A stretch of 64,000 bases of DNA from Curtobacterium sp. MR_MD2014 (GCF_000772085.1 NZ_CP009755.1:1240001-1304000); one strand, 5' to 3'; shown: positions 14,957 to 24,878, numbered from the stretch's first letter. The notes: a model not told the origin generated them from the letters alone. Program-made: numbers and translations.

Positions 14957-17635
14957 TCATACGGCGCCGGCGCCGGCGCCCTCGTCTGCTCGCTCGGGAA
15001 CCGGCTCCGAGACGTTGAGTCGCTCCCGCTCCTCTCGCAACACCTGCGCGATCAGCTTCGAGTCCGACACGTCCACCGCCTGCGCCGACGCCGAGGCCGT
15101 TTCGCTGACCGCCGCGAAGTCCTCGAAGGTCTGCGCCTTGCGAGCCAGCATCCGGACGAGCGCTGCGTCGACGCCGTCCTCGGACAGCAACCGATGGACC
15201 TGCACCGACTGCAGCTGCCCCATCCGCCGCGACCGGGCGATTGCCTGCCATTCAGTGGTCGGCTTGAGCTGGGGCTCGCAGATCACGACGACCGATGCGG
15301 CCTGGATGTTGAGACCGACGCCGCCAGCCTCGATCTGCGCGACGAGCACCGCTCCTGGTTCGGCGGCGGCGAACTCGTCGACGAGGTCCTGGCGTGCCGC
15401 GGCGGGCGTGCTCCCGGTGAGGGGACCGAACACCGCGCCGCCGTCAGCAACGGCCTGGACAGCCGCGGCGAGGACGGAGCGGTAGTACGAGAAGACGAGC
15501 ACCTTCCGGCCGTTGGCCCGCGCCTCGTCGACGATCTCCACGAGCGACTCGACCTTGCTCGACTGTGTGCCGCCGAGCATCGCGATCTGACGCATCGCGT
15601 GGAAGTCGTCTGCGGCAACTGCGTCGGCGTACTGCGCTGCCTCGGTGTCCGTCAGGTCGGTCCACTCTTCGACCTCGACCAGCTCAGGGAGCTCGGTGAG
15701 CACGTCCTCCTGACGACGGCGCAGGTACACCGGCGCGATCTGCTTCCGGAACAGCATCGGGCTGTCGTCGGACTGGTCGACCACGAGGTCCGGGCGGATG
15801 TGGTCGATCAACACCCGGAACTCGTCGACGCGGTTCTCGAGCGGCGTGCCCGACATCAGGATTGCTCGATCCGCTCGCCGGAGCAGCGCGCGCGTGTTCA
15901 TCGTGCGCTTCGCCTCGGGGTTCTTGACGTAGTGCGCCTCGTCGACGATCACGGAGGCGAACCGCAGCTCCTCGGGCAAACGGGTGCGGAGCCACTCGAG
16001 CGTCTCGTACGTCGTGACGCCGATGCCGCCCTCGTCGGTCCAGAGCCGCAGACCGAGCAGACGAGCCGGACCGTGCAGCCGGAAGGCGCGGACGTCAGTG
16101 TGCCGCTCGGCCTCACGGACCCAGTTCGCGACGACGGCCGCCGGGCAGACCACGAGGAAGTGCGGAGTCCGACCGGGGGCCGTGCCGGCGACGTGTGCGA
16201 TCGTCGCAAGTGCCTCGACGGTCTTGCCGAGGCCCATCTCGTCGCCGATGACGACACGCTGCTGCACGAGCGCGAAGGCCGCAGCGAATCGCTGGTACCC
16301 GCGGAGTGACGCGGACAGCCGCGAGGTGTCGAGCGAGAAGCCCTCCACCTGCGCGATCAACTCGTCGCCCAGGTCGCCGCGGGCAGCAGCGCCCGCTGGC
16401 TTCGTCAGTCCGGCTTCGTCGAGCAGGGCGAAGAACGCGGCGGGCCGCTGCAGGAAGTCCTGCCACGGGTCGCCCGGTGTCGCCCGAGCACGCTCATCCA
16501 CCTGCTGCGTACGGTGCCAGGCATCCTCGGCCGCCGCGAGGATCGTCTGACGGACTGCGGTCGGGTCCGCCGCGCGCTGGTCCGGGATGACGAGAGCGAT
16601 CGATGCGCCGCGCTCGATCATCGTGGCCAGAGGTCGCAGTCCGTCGACGAGGTTCTGTTCGCGCGGGCCGACGACGGCCTTCGCGACCTCCCACTCGAGC
16701 AGGGCACGGACGAGCGCGAGCGACTGGTCGTCATGCCGTGCGGGGTCGATGCGGACGACCGCGTCCTCTCTCGCTGCCGCTTCCAGCGCGCGGGCGGCAC
16801 CGTTGATTCGCGATGCCGTCGCCTCGCCGACCCCGGCGAACTGTCCGGGGAACACCGGGTTCCGCAGCACAGCACCGACGGTGCTCACCCCGGCGTCGCG
16901 CAGTGCTCCGAGACGCAGGCGGTCGCCGGTCGCATCGCGGAGCCGATCGATGTCCATGCGGTCGAGCTCGTACCGTGCTGCCGCTTCGCGGTCCGCTCGG
17001 CCCGCTTCGACGACGTCGGCGTGGGTGATGCGTTCGCGCGTGATCGCGTCAGCGAGTCGCGTCACGATCGCGGGAAGGTCTCTCATGCCGTCGAGTGCGA
17101 GTGGGGCGCCACCGCTCAGGTCGGGTGCGACCGTCGCCAGCGGACCGCGTGGGTCGGTCAGCGCCTCCAGTGGGACGGCCGGCTTGGGGACGTGCCGGTC
17201 GTCGACGGACTGGAGGCGCTGTACGGCTTCGGTACGGTCCAACCACTCGAGCGTCTGGTCGAGGAACGCATCGCCCCGAGCGGCCGCTTCGCGGCGCTCA
17301 CGGCCCGAGAACAGGGCGGTGAAGCCGCTTCCGCGGCGCGCGTCTTCGAGAGCCTGCGGGACGTCATCAGACAGCACACGCACGACCGAGCTCGCCGCGT
17401 CGTCGACCCGCGGCAACATCTGCCGGCGAACCAGGTCAGCTGCGAGGTCGGCATCCGACGGAACGAGCGGGACGAGATCGGCTCGAACGTCGTCGACGTG
17501 GACGGACGCTCGCCGTTGGCGGAGCGCGACGACGGCAGCATCGGCGGTTGCCTGCACGGCGGTCCGGTGTTCCGTGACGCCGATGGCTGCCTGGCTCAGG
17601 GCGTCGATGCGGTTGCGTGCTGCCTTGTCGGCCAT
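14957..17635 (-). CDS. SNF2-family DEAH helicase with long N-terminal domain
   Basis: The 892-residue protein has an N-terminal ~400-residue helical region of unknown function. The SNF2 motor follows: G-D-E-M-G-L-G-K-T (about 462), V-D-E-A-H-Y-V-K-N (about 565), M-S-G-T-P-L-E-N-R, and the C-terminal lobe with G-V-G-L-N-I-Q-A-A and R-S-R-R-M-G-Q. It is a double-stranded-DNA translocase type rather than a strand-separating helicase. The start ATG 17635 has a GGAG site. The gene lies between the NERD helicase (75 bases) and the Ala/Gly-rich protein (91 bases), all on the minus strand. Confidence 0.87.
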   Translation of the reverse strand: MADKAARNRIDALSQAAIGVTEHRTAVQATADAAVVALRQRRASVHVDDVRADLVPLVPSDADLAADLVRRQMLPRVDDAASSVVRVLSDDVPQALEDARRGSGFTALFSGRERREAAARGDAFLDQTLEWLDRTEAVQRLQSVDDRHVPKPAVPLEALTDPRGPLATVAPDLSGGAPLALDGMRDLPAIVTRLADAITRERITHADVVEAGRADREAAARYELDRMDIDRLRDATGDRLRLGALRDAGVSTVGAVLRNPVFPGQFAGVGEATASRINGAARALEAAAREDAVVRIDPARHDDQSLALVRALLEWEVAKAVVGPREQNLVDGLRPLATMIERGASIALVIPDQRAADPTAVRQTILAAAEDAWHRTQQVDERARATPGDPWQDFLQRPAAFFALLDEAGLTKPAGAAARGDLGDELIAQVEGFSLDTSRLSASLRGYQRFAAAFALVQQRVVIGDEMGLGKTVEALATIAHVAGTAPGRTPHFLVVCPAAVVANWVREAERHTDVRAFRLHGPARLLGLRLWTDEGGIGVTTYETLEWLRTRLPEELRFASVIVDEAHYVKNPEAKRTMNTRALLRRADRAILMSGTPLENRVDEFRVLIDHIRPDLVVDQSDDSPMLFRKQIAPVYLRRRQEDVLTELPELVEVEEWTDLTDTEAAQYADAVAADDFHAMRQIAMLGGTQSSKVESLVEIVDEARANGRKVLVFSYYRSVLAAAVQAVADGGAVFGPLTGSTPAAARQDLVDEFAAAEPGAVLVAQIEAGGVGLNIQAASVVVICEPQLKPTTEWQAIARSRRMGQLQSVQVHRLLSEDGVDAALVRMLARKAQTFEDFAAVSETASASAQAVDVSDSKLIAQVLREERERLNVSEPVPERADEGAGAGAV

Positions 17636-17710
17636 GGCGTGCTCCGAGGTGTCGTTGGTGGAACGAGGGGATGCGGCGTGCTCCGACGGTAGCGGGAGCC
17701 CGGCCGTCGG

Positions 17711-19801
17711 TCAGCGGCTCGCGCGGGTCTTCCCGAGCGATCCGACCCACAGCCCGTCACGGGCCCGGGTCATCCCCACGTACAGCTCCCGCCGATCGAG
17801 CTCGCGCCGTTCGCGATCTGCGACCGACTCGGTTTCCGGCGCATCCGCGAGGAGCTTCGCCGGGACGTGGGGCAGGAGCACCTGCTTGAACTCGAGGCCC
17901 TTCGCGCGCTTGATCGTGCCGACCCGGATCTGCTTCGAGCTCTTGCCGGCGTAGTACTTGAGCGAAACCGAAGGCACACCAGCCGCGTCGAGCACCGCCC
18001 GGACCTTGTCGGCCTGCGGGTTCGTCGCCGTCAGGATCCCGACGTCGCCGTGGCCCGTCCCGACGAGCCGGAGGACCTGCTCGACCCGCGCGAGCAACGC
18101 TGCGTCGTGCGCGTCACGATCGACGAAGTGGTGGACTCCGGGCTGCTCGCCGGAGCGCGACACCGCAGACACCGCGTCACCGGTCCCGTCGATGCCCTCG
18201 ATGTCCATGAACTGGTCGTCCGTCACCATCTGCTTCGCGAAGTCGAGGATCTCGGCGGTGTTGCGGTGGTTGACGTCGAGCACGACCCCGCGGCCCGTGA
18301 GGCTGATGCCGACCTCGCCGAGGGTGTAGCCGCCGGGGTAGATCGTCTGCTGGCCGTCACCGATCAGGGTCAGGCCGTCGGGGCGGTCGCCGACGAGGGC
18401 GTGCAGGAGCGAGACCATCGCGCACGACAGGTCCTGGGCCTCGTCGACGATGACCGCGTCGTAGCGGTCGAGGGGCAGTTCACGGAGCGCATCGCGCGCG
18501 AGGAGCACGGTGTCCTCGAAGTCGCAGACGCCCCGACGGCGGAGGTTCGACGAGTACGCCTCGTACAGGTCCCAGACCGCCTGGCGGACCTCGACGGGCA
18601 GCGCGTGCTTCCGGCCCACGCGGGCGAGGTCGGCGTACTCGTCGAAGCGCGTCAGACCGCGACCCTTGATGACGTAGGCGACCTCGTCCTCCCAGTAGCG
18701 GCGCGTGAAGCGCGCCGCCTTCAGCGGACTGGACGCGCTGATCACGTTCCACGCATCGGAGAACGCGCGCTGTGCCTCCAGGGTGTCGATCGCGAAGGTG
18801 ACCCCGCGCTCCTTCAGGAGACGGTTGGCGAAGGCGTGGACGTTGACGAAGTCGACGCGGCCGACCATGTCGGGTGCGAGCCGTTCGAGCAGCGACTCGA
18901 GGACCGCGGGGAGGGTGCGGATGTACGTGGTGAAGAGGACGCGACCACCGGTGGCGCGCGCGAGGTAGGCGGCGCGGTGCAGGCCGACCACGGTTTTGCC
19001 GGTGCCTGCGGCACCGCGGATGCGAGCGGGGCCGTTGAAGTTGCGACGAACGAGTTTGGCCTGAGCGGGGTCGAGGAAGGCCATCCAGTCCTCGATCGGT
19101 GCTTCGAGGACGCCGTCGAGGAGGTGGTCGACCGTCTCGTCGTCGAGCGTCGGTGCCGGCTCACGGGGGAGGACCGGGGCGGGGACGACGAGTTGCTGCG
19201 GCGCCGCCGGTGCCTCGCCGATGACGGGGAAGTGCTCGAGGAGCGCGGCGAGGACCTCGTCGACGCGCTTCGCGGAGAGCCGTGCGCCGCGCTTCGTGAT
19301 GTGTCCGATCAGGTCGTGTACGCCGACGATGTCGACGGAGGCGACCCTGGCGTGCGACTTCTTCTGGCCAGCGAGGGCGGCGACCGGGTGGACCTCGCCA
19401 GGCGCGAGACCGATGTCCACGAGGGCGGCCTCGGTGCTGTACGCGAGGTCGGCGAGGCGGGCGATGTCGTCGGTGACGTCCTCCTGGCCGCGGGTGATGC
19501 GGTCGTTGTGGACGGCGACGTCGCGCCATGCCTTGGTGTCGACGATGAAGACGCCGGAGCGGCCGACGACGACCATGTCGACCTGGGCGGTGCGGCTGCC
19601 GGGCCAGCGGCGGTCGGCGAGGAGGTGGTAGCCGATGCCGGCGAGTGGGGCGAGGACGCGGGCGGTCTCGCTCTCGGTGCGTTCGGCGATCTCGAAACGG
19701 GCGGCGGTCTGCTCGGCGTCGTCGGCGCGGCGGCGGTGTTCGGCTGCGAGGCCTCGTTGGCGGCGGGCTTCGGTGCCTGCCGATTCTCCGGCGAGGGTCA
19801 T
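17711..19801 (-). CDS. NERD domain UvrD/Rep-like helicase
   Basis: The ~696-residue protein (GTG 19813 is an alternative start) has an N-terminal NERD nuclease-related domain (about residues 40-150) with Q-V-D-M-V-V-V and the D-T-K in V-D-T-K-A-W. The superfamily 1 helicase follows: G-A-A-G-T-G-K-T (near 268), V-D-E-A-Q-D (near 450), G-D-G-Q-Q-T-I, and the late G-T-I-K-R-A-K-G-L-E-F and Y-V-G-M-T-R-A-R-D. Such NERD-helicase fusions occur in defence and plasmid regions. It is the first gene of the minus-strand set and is divergent from the GmrSD-like gene across a 285-base region. Confidence 0.88.
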   Translation of the reverse strand: MTLAGESAGTEARRQRGLAAEHRRRADDAEQTAARFEIAERTESETARVLAPLAGIGYHLLADRRWPGSRTAQVDMVVVGRSGVFIVDTKAWRDVAVHNDRITRGQEDVTDDIARLADLAYSTEAALVDIGLAPGEVHPVAALAGQKKSHARVASVDIVGVHDLIGHITKRGARLSAKRVDEVLAALLEHFPVIGEAPAAPQQLVVPAPVLPREPAPTLDDETVDHLLDGVLEAPIEDWMAFLDPAQAKLVRRNFNGPARIRGAAGTGKTVVGLHRAAYLARATGGRVLFTTYIRTLPAVLESLLERLAPDMVGRVDFVNVHAFANRLLKERGVTFAIDTLEAQRAFSDAWNVISASSPLKAARFTRRYWEDEVAYVIKGRGLTRFDEYADLARVGRKHALPVEVRQAVWDLYEAYSSNLRRRGVCDFEDTVLLARDALRELPLDRYDAVIVDEAQDLSCAMVSLLHALVGDRPDGLTLIGDGQQTIYPGGYTLGEVGISLTGRGVVLDVNHRNTAEILDFAKQMVTDDQFMDIEGIDGTGDAVSAVSRSGEQPGVHHFVDRDAHDAALLARVEQVLRLVGTGHGDVGILTATNPQADKVRAVLDAAGVPSVSLKYYAGKSSKQIRVGTIKRAKGLEFKQVLLPHVPAKLLADAPETESVADRERRELDRRELYVGMTRARDGLWVGSLGKTRASR

Positions 19802-20086
19802 GGTGGTTCCCACGGGGATCTTGCTCGTGGCACCGGGCGTCTTCCCCTGGGCGCGCGGTGCTGAATCATCCTCGTGGGCTGTGAGCAGGAGCGGCAGTAC
19901 CCGTTCGGGGCGCAGATGCCGTGAGTACCGAGCACGGTCGGGCCGTTCTCAAACCGGTGCTGCCCCTAGCGCGGCGTGTGGTCAGCGGTGTTCCGCATGA
20001 GGTCTGCGGTTTCGTCGGGTTTCGCCAGGGCGTGATGGAGCAGCCGCGACCTCGCCCCTAGGATCGCCCTGACTGAGGGGACACAC

Positions 20087-22600
20087 ATGGACGTGCGTGA
20101 GATGACGCTGCAGGAACTGCTCGGCGGTCCGAAGCAGTACCTGGTGCCGCTGTACCAGCGGCCCTACGCGTGGGAGGTCCGCCAGCGGAAGCGGCTCTGG
20201 AACGACATCGTCGAGCTGGCGGAGACACGTCGCACCAACCCGAGCGCCACCCACTTCATGGGATCGCTCGTACTCTCGACCGGAGCGATCGTTCCGACTG
20301 GCATGGAGTTCCTCGTCGTGGACGGCCAGCAACGCCTGACGACGCTGACGATCCTGCTGTGTGCGCTCCGCGACTACCTGCGGGCCCACCAGCCCGATCA
20401 GCCGATGCTGGCCGAGAGCCTCCACGAGCAGTACATCGCGGACCGATTCAAGCCGGGCGATGCGCGCCTCAAACTCCTGCCGACGCAGGCGGATCGGAAC
20501 GCATTCCGCGCGATCGTCGACGGTGCGGTCGGAGCGGACTCCGCTTCCGGGGTCGGACAGGCGTACTCGTTCTTCCGACGCGAGCTCGAGCTCGCCGACG
20601 ACCCGGACGACGCGCATGACATCGAGCGCATCCGTGAAGCTGTTCTCGGTGGACTGTCCTTCGTCTCGATCACGGCTCGAGACGAGGACAACGTCTACCG
20701 GATCTTCGAGTCGCTGAACAACACCGGGCTCCGTCTCACCCAGGGCGACCTCGTCCGGAACTACCTGTTCATGCGGCTCGGGTCTCGGGGCGAGTCGGTG
20801 TACTCGTCGTGGTGGCTGCCGATGCAGGAACGCCTGAGCGTCAACGACCTGGAGCTGATCTTCTGGCTCGATGCCGTCGCCGACGAGCCGCTGCTCAAGC
20901 AGGGGGACATCTACAGCTACCAGCAGGCGCGCCTCGCCAAGATGGATGACGAGTCCGTCCTGCGTGAGATCGAGCGGTTCAGTCGACTGTCCGAGTACCT
21001 CGACCTCGTTCGCGATCCGTCTCGCGAGCCGGACCCGGCCGTCCGTCGCCACCTGCAGCACCTCGCCGAGTGGGGCTCCGCCACCACCGTTCCCCTGACG
21101 TTGCGTCTCCTCGCGCGCCGTGCGGCCGGCACCAGCTCCTCGGAGGAGGTGGCCGGCGCGCTCGACGCCATCGAGTCCTACATCGTGCGTCGGACCATCG
21201 GCGGGCGTCCGGGACAGGGTCTGAACCGGACGATCCTGCAGGCGTGCGGCGAGCTGGACGACCGTCCGGTCGACCGCGTGCTGCTCGACTACTTCTCGAC
21301 GGGGCGGAAGTACTTCGCGACCGACGAGCAGGTCCGCGATGCCGTCCGCTCCCAGCCGTTCTACCTCCGCGGGCTCCGCACGCAGCAGAAGCTCATCCTC
21401 AAGTGGATCAGCCAGTCCATCAACCCGCGCGAAGAGGTCGACGTCGAACAGTCGACGATCGAGCACATCCTCCCGCAGACGATCACGCCCGAGTGGCGCT
21501 CCGAACTCGAGGCAGACCTCGAGGACGGCGAGACGGTCGAGGCGCTCCACGAACAGCTCGTGCACTCCCTGGGCAACCTCACGCTCACCGGGTACAACTC
21601 GCAGCTGAGCAACCGACCGTTCCCCGCGAAGCAGACCGACTACCGACGAAGCAGCTTCACCGCCCTCAACGAGCTGGTCCTCGAGGCCGGGCGATGGGGA
21701 CGACCGGAGATCACTGGCCGCGGTGAGTGGTTCGCAGACCGCATCATCGAACAGTGGGTTGGTCCGAACGAGCACGCACAGCCGGTCGCCACCGGACGCG
21801 ACTGGTCCCTCGTGCACCAGGCGATCATGGCCATCCCCGCCGGACGGTGGTCCTCCTACGGCGACGTTGCGTCGCTGGTCGGCACACACCCGGTCCCACT
21901 CGGTGTCCACCTCGCCAGCACGCCGATCCCGGGAGCGCACCGTGTCCTGCAGGGCGGCGGCACGATCTCGTCGGGCTTCCGCTGGTTTGATCCGGACGAC
22001 GAGCGCGACCCACGTGTAGTGCTGGAAGAAGAGGGAGTTCATTTCGGGGCGAACGGCGCCGCTGACGAATCTGCTCGGCTCTCGACCGCCGAGCTCGCCG
22101 AACGCATCGGCCTTGTCGTGGACGAGGCAACGACCGACCCGGTCGCTGACGGGACGTTCCACGGTCAACTCGCGAGCGCGAACCCGCCCGCCGTCGTGAG
22201 CGCTGTCGGCGCGCTCTTCGCCGCGTGGCGCGAGCTCGGCGGCACGATCGACTTCGGCGGGGGTCGAGAGAGCAGCGCCTTCGTGGTCGCTCCCCGACGA
22301 ACCGTCACCGGACCGTCGCACTGGCCCCTCGCGATCTACCCGATTGCGGGCAGCGTCGAGGTCGTCTTCCAGCATCTCCGGGTGCGCCCGCCGTTCGACG
22401 ACGTCGCGCTCCGTCACGAGTTCCGGAACCGCTTGAACGCCGTTCCCGGGATCGATCTGCCGGACAACAGGATCGACAAGCGGCCATCCTTCCCGCTCGA
22501 GGTGCTGACCGACGAAGCGGCGAGGGACGGAGTCGTCGAAGCGCTGCGCTGGTTCGCTCAGGTGCTCGACCGCTCGACCGACGAGGAGCACGCAGCGTGA
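20087..22600 (+). CDS. GmrSD-like DUF262/HNH restriction protein fused to an alkyltransferase-like domain
   Basis: The 837-residue protein has the DUF262 (GmrS) motifs V-P-L-Y-Q-R-P-Y-A-W-E (20-30), V-D-G-Q-Q-R (78-83) and F-E-S-L-N-N-T-G (207-214). The DUF1524 HNH nuclease motif E-H-I-L-P-Q (459-464) is followed by L-G-N-L-T-L. Residues about 571-660 are an MGMT/ATL fold (I-P-A-G-R-W-S-S-Y-G-D-V; P-G-A-H-R-V) in which the methyl-accepting cysteine of P-C-H-R-V is absent. A ~170-residue C-terminal domain follows. GmrSD enzymes cut modified phage DNA. The ATL domain could be the modified-base reader; this is inference. The GAGGGG ribosome binding site supports the start. Confidence 0.85.
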   Translation: MDVREMTLQELLGGPKQYLVPLYQRPYAWEVRQRKRLWNDIVELAETRRTNPSATHFMGSLVLSTGAIVPTGMEFLVVDGQQRLTTLTILLCALRDYLRAHQPDQPMLAESLHEQYIADRFKPGDARLKLLPTQADRNAFRAIVDGAVGADSASGVGQAYSFFRRELELADDPDDAHDIERIREAVLGGLSFVSITARDEDNVYRIFESLNNTGLRLTQGDLVRNYLFMRLGSRGESVYSSWWLPMQERLSVNDLELIFWLDAVADEPLLKQGDIYSYQQARLAKMDDESVLREIERFSRLSEYLDLVRDPSREPDPAVRRHLQHLAEWGSATTVPLTLRLLARRAAGTSSSEEVAGALDAIESYIVRRTIGGRPGQGLNRTILQACGELDDRPVDRVLLDYFSTGRKYFATDEQVRDAVRSQPFYLRGLRTQQKLILKWISQSINPREEVDVEQSTIEHILPQTITPEWRSELEADLEDGETVEALHEQLVHSLGNLTLTGYNSQLSNRPFPAKQTDYRRSSFTALNELVLEAGRWGRPEITGRGEWFADRIIEQWVGPNEHAQPVATGRDWSLVHQAIMAIPAGRWSSYGDVASLVGTHPVPLGVHLASTPIPGAHRVLQGGGTISSGFRWFDPDDERDPRVVLEEEGVHFGANGAADESARLSTAELAERIGLVVDEATTDPVADGTFHGQLASANPPAVVSAVGALFAAWRELGGTIDFGGGRESSAFVVAPRRTVTGPSHWPLAIYPIAGSVEVVFQHLRVRPPFDDVALRHEFRNRLNAVPGIDLPDNRIDKRPSFPLEVLTDEAARDGVVEALRWFAQVLDRSTDEEHAA

Positions 22601-22623
22601 CCGAGAACAACGAGGAGCTCACG

Positions 22624-23883
22624 ATGTCCGACCAGATCGAGCTCGTCAGCGACGGCGACGGCATCGCTGTGATCGGTGCACCCTCCGCCGTCGAACAGTT
22701 CCTGCGCACCGAAGGACTCGGCGACACTGGCTCGCCAGCGGTGTCGGAGCTGCCGCTCACCACACTCGGAAGCCTCGGGCAGATCACCGCTGCCGGGATG
22801 GCCAGCTCCGGGAAGTGGGTGCAACTCGCAGACGAGTCCGCTGCCATCGCCCGCAAGTTCGCTCTGGTGAAGAACAGCCAGACGGGCCTGAGCACGGGCA
22901 TTGCGAAGGCGGCCGACGGCAAATTCGTCGCAAATCTGCAGTTCGCCTCGGTCGGGTCGCTGCTCAACCCCACGACCATCGCCAGCATCGGCACGATGAT
23001 GAATCAGATGGCACTCCAGAAGTCGATTGACCGGCTCGGCGAGTACCTAGAGGTGATCGACGAAAAAGTCGAGGACGTCCTGCGCAATCAGCAGGACGCA
23101 GTCCTCGCCGACATGATCGGCGTCGACTTCGTCATTGAGGACGCCATCACCGGCCGAACCTCCGCCGGCCGCGTGGACGAGGTCACTTGGTCGAAGGTGC
23201 AGGGGACCTCCGCGACGCTGGCTCGGACGCAGGCTTATGCCCTCCGGCAGCTCGACGGTTTGGCGCAGAAGCTCGACAAGAAGATGAAGCTGGGCGATCT
23301 GGCCGATGCGACGGAGTCCGTCGAGCCGAAGGTTCGGGAATGGCTCGCAGTCATCGCACACTGCCTGCAGCTGCAAGACGCTCTCGACGTACTTGAGCTC
23401 GACCGCGTGCTCGACGCAGCACCCGAGGACGCGACGCAGAAGCGTCTGGCACTCAAGGCAATTCGAGAGAACCGCGTCGAACGGATCACTGGAAGCACCG
23501 GCCAGCTGATCGAGCGGATGGACACCGCGGTGACGCGCGCCAACTCGAAGGTGCTCCTGCAGCCGATCCCGGCTCGAGCCGTGGTGCGCGCGAGCAACGA
23601 GGTCGGAATTGCGGTCGGCACGTTCCACGAGCGGATCGGGGCCGGCCGGGGACACGAGGGTGCTGATGCGAAGCGCTGGCTGCAGGCGGTCGGGGAGTTC
23701 CGTGACCGTGCCGTTGAGGAGAGCTCCGAAGGGCTGGACGCCGCGAAGGCCTTCGGGGCGTCAGCGATCGATCGCGCTCGTTTTGCGACGGGGAAGATCG
23801 CGGCGGACATCGCGGAGCGGGCGCTCAGGGAGCGGGACGGGAGAGAGCGAGCGTTGACCGAGAAGGGCGAAGACGGGGAGTAG
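22624..23883 (+). CDS. Unknown coiled-coil protein downstream of the GmrSD-like gene
   Basis: The 419-residue protein starts at ATG 22624, six bases after GAGGAG; an in-frame GTG 22597 overlaps the previous stop. After a short acidic N-terminus there is a glycine-containing hydrophobic segment (about 100-135, S-V-G-S-L-L-N-P-T-T-I-A-S-I-G), then long helices such as L-G-E-Y-L-E-V-I-D-E-K-V-E-D-V-L with heptad-like spacing, then a charged tail. No catalytic motif is visible. Its tight coupling to the restriction gene makes it a candidate partner, sensor or modulator of that enzyme. Confidence 0.6.
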   Translation: MSDQIELVSDGDGIAVIGAPSAVEQFLRTEGLGDTGSPAVSELPLTTLGSLGQITAAGMASSGKWVQLADESAAIARKFALVKNSQTGLSTGIAKAADGKFVANLQFASVGSLLNPTTIASIGTMMNQMALQKSIDRLGEYLEVIDEKVEDVLRNQQDAVLADMIGVDFVIEDAITGRTSAGRVDEVTWSKVQGTSATLARTQAYALRQLDGLAQKLDKKMKLGDLADATESVEPKVREWLAVIAHCLQLQDALDVLELDRVLDAAPEDATQKRLALKAIRENRVERITGSTGQLIERMDTAVTRANSKVLLQPIPARAVVRASNEVGIAVGTFHERIGAGRGHEGADAKRWLQAVGEFRDRAVEESSEGLDAAKAFGASAIDRARFATGKIAADIAERALRERDGRERALTEKGEDGE

Positions 23884-23886
23884 CGT

Positions 23887-23920
<34 letters not shown>

Positions 23921-24094
23921 CGCTCGTTCCGCCGCGGACCTACTAGTCGCGGGCACGCGCCAGAACCTGGAGAGCGATACCGTGAGGTCCGGGTTGAAAT
24001 CTGTATTGATCTTCATCGGCGGGTCGCCCGTCTGCAGCCATGCCCGATCGCCGGTCTGCTCAGACCTGTAACTTTGAGACGGCTCTCCAGCGTT

Positions 24095-24428
24095 GCGACC
24101 GCAGACGACCTCGTTCACCGGAAGCTTCATCGACTCGCGTCGAAAGAGCTATGGGTGTCGGACATTACCGAGCATCCAACCCGAGAAGGGAAGGTCTACT
24201 GCTGCGCGGTGATGGACCTTCTCGCGGGAGATCGTCGGCTGGTTCATCGAGTCCAGCCAGGACACAGATCTGGTCGTCAACGTGCTCGACATCGCGATCC
24301 AGGCGGGGCAACCAGGAGTGGGCGAAATCCTCCACGCCGACCCTGGCGCCCAGTTCACGTCCCGGGCGTTCGCGAGCGAGATCCGCGACGCGGGCCTGAT
24401 GTCCGCGTTCCATGCCACAGGCCATTGA
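24095..24428 (+). pseudogene. IS3-family transposase (OrfB integrase core) remnant, frameshifted and truncated
   Basis: The first frame reads D-D-L-V-H-R-K...E-L-W-V-S-D-I-T-E-H-P-T-R-E-G-K-V-Y-C-C, the classical start of the IS3 OrfB core with the first catalytic Asp. After M-D-L near 24215 one base is missing. The next frame continues S-R-E-I-V-G-W-F-I-E-S-S-Q...E-I-L-H-A-D-P-G-A-Q-F-T-S-R, with the second Asp in a diverged H-S-D-H-G block. The reading stops at 24428 before the third catalytic residue (Glu). The element is therefore dead. Terminal inverted repeats were not found. It sits at the junction between the GmrSD pair and the restriction-modification operon. Confidence 0.85.
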
Positions 24429-24878
24429 TGCGAGTACTCAAGGATGGAGTCCTTCTGATCGACAATGCGGACTGCCGAATGGGGAGAAATGGCGCATGCG
24501 CACGGACTTGTGAAGGCTATATTCGAGTAGATCAGGATTTTGTACTCGAAACCTGGATCGGCCACACTCGTCGAGCTAGAACTATGCTTCATTACACGCC
24601 CATCCCGCCTAATCTCCTCAGCCGAACGGGTAACCGGGGCGTGGGCACGTCAAGAAGTTAACCGAATCGACAGCAATCTACTGCGCGATCGAGCATGCTT
24701 TAGCTGGACAAAGCGGTCTCCCCCTGACGGCCGAACGAGGTCACGAGAGCGAAAACCTCGTCTATCTCGTCAAATTGCGCCGAGACCAACGCATCACTGA
24801 GCTCGTCTATTCACTTCAGAGCTGTTTTGGCACTGTCGTTAACCGTCTATGCGTTGTGCGCCGTATATGCGTCGGTGT
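24429..24878. other. AT-richer stretch without a recognisable gene
   Basis: This 450-base stretch between the IS3 remnant and the end of the restriction gene is clearly less GC-rich than its surroundings and holds no ORF with a recognisable product. It looks like debris from insertion, or foreign flank of the restriction-modification operon. I see no inverted repeats or attachment-site duplication in it. Confidence 0.5.

Noticed and set aside
17711..19813. Gabija-like or other named two-gene system
   Set aside because: The NERD domain and gene order do not match an OLD-type nuclease plus UvrD pair; no named system could be assigned.
24095..24428. Active insertion sequence
   Set aside because: It is frameshifted, lacks the third catalytic residue and has no visible terminal repeats.
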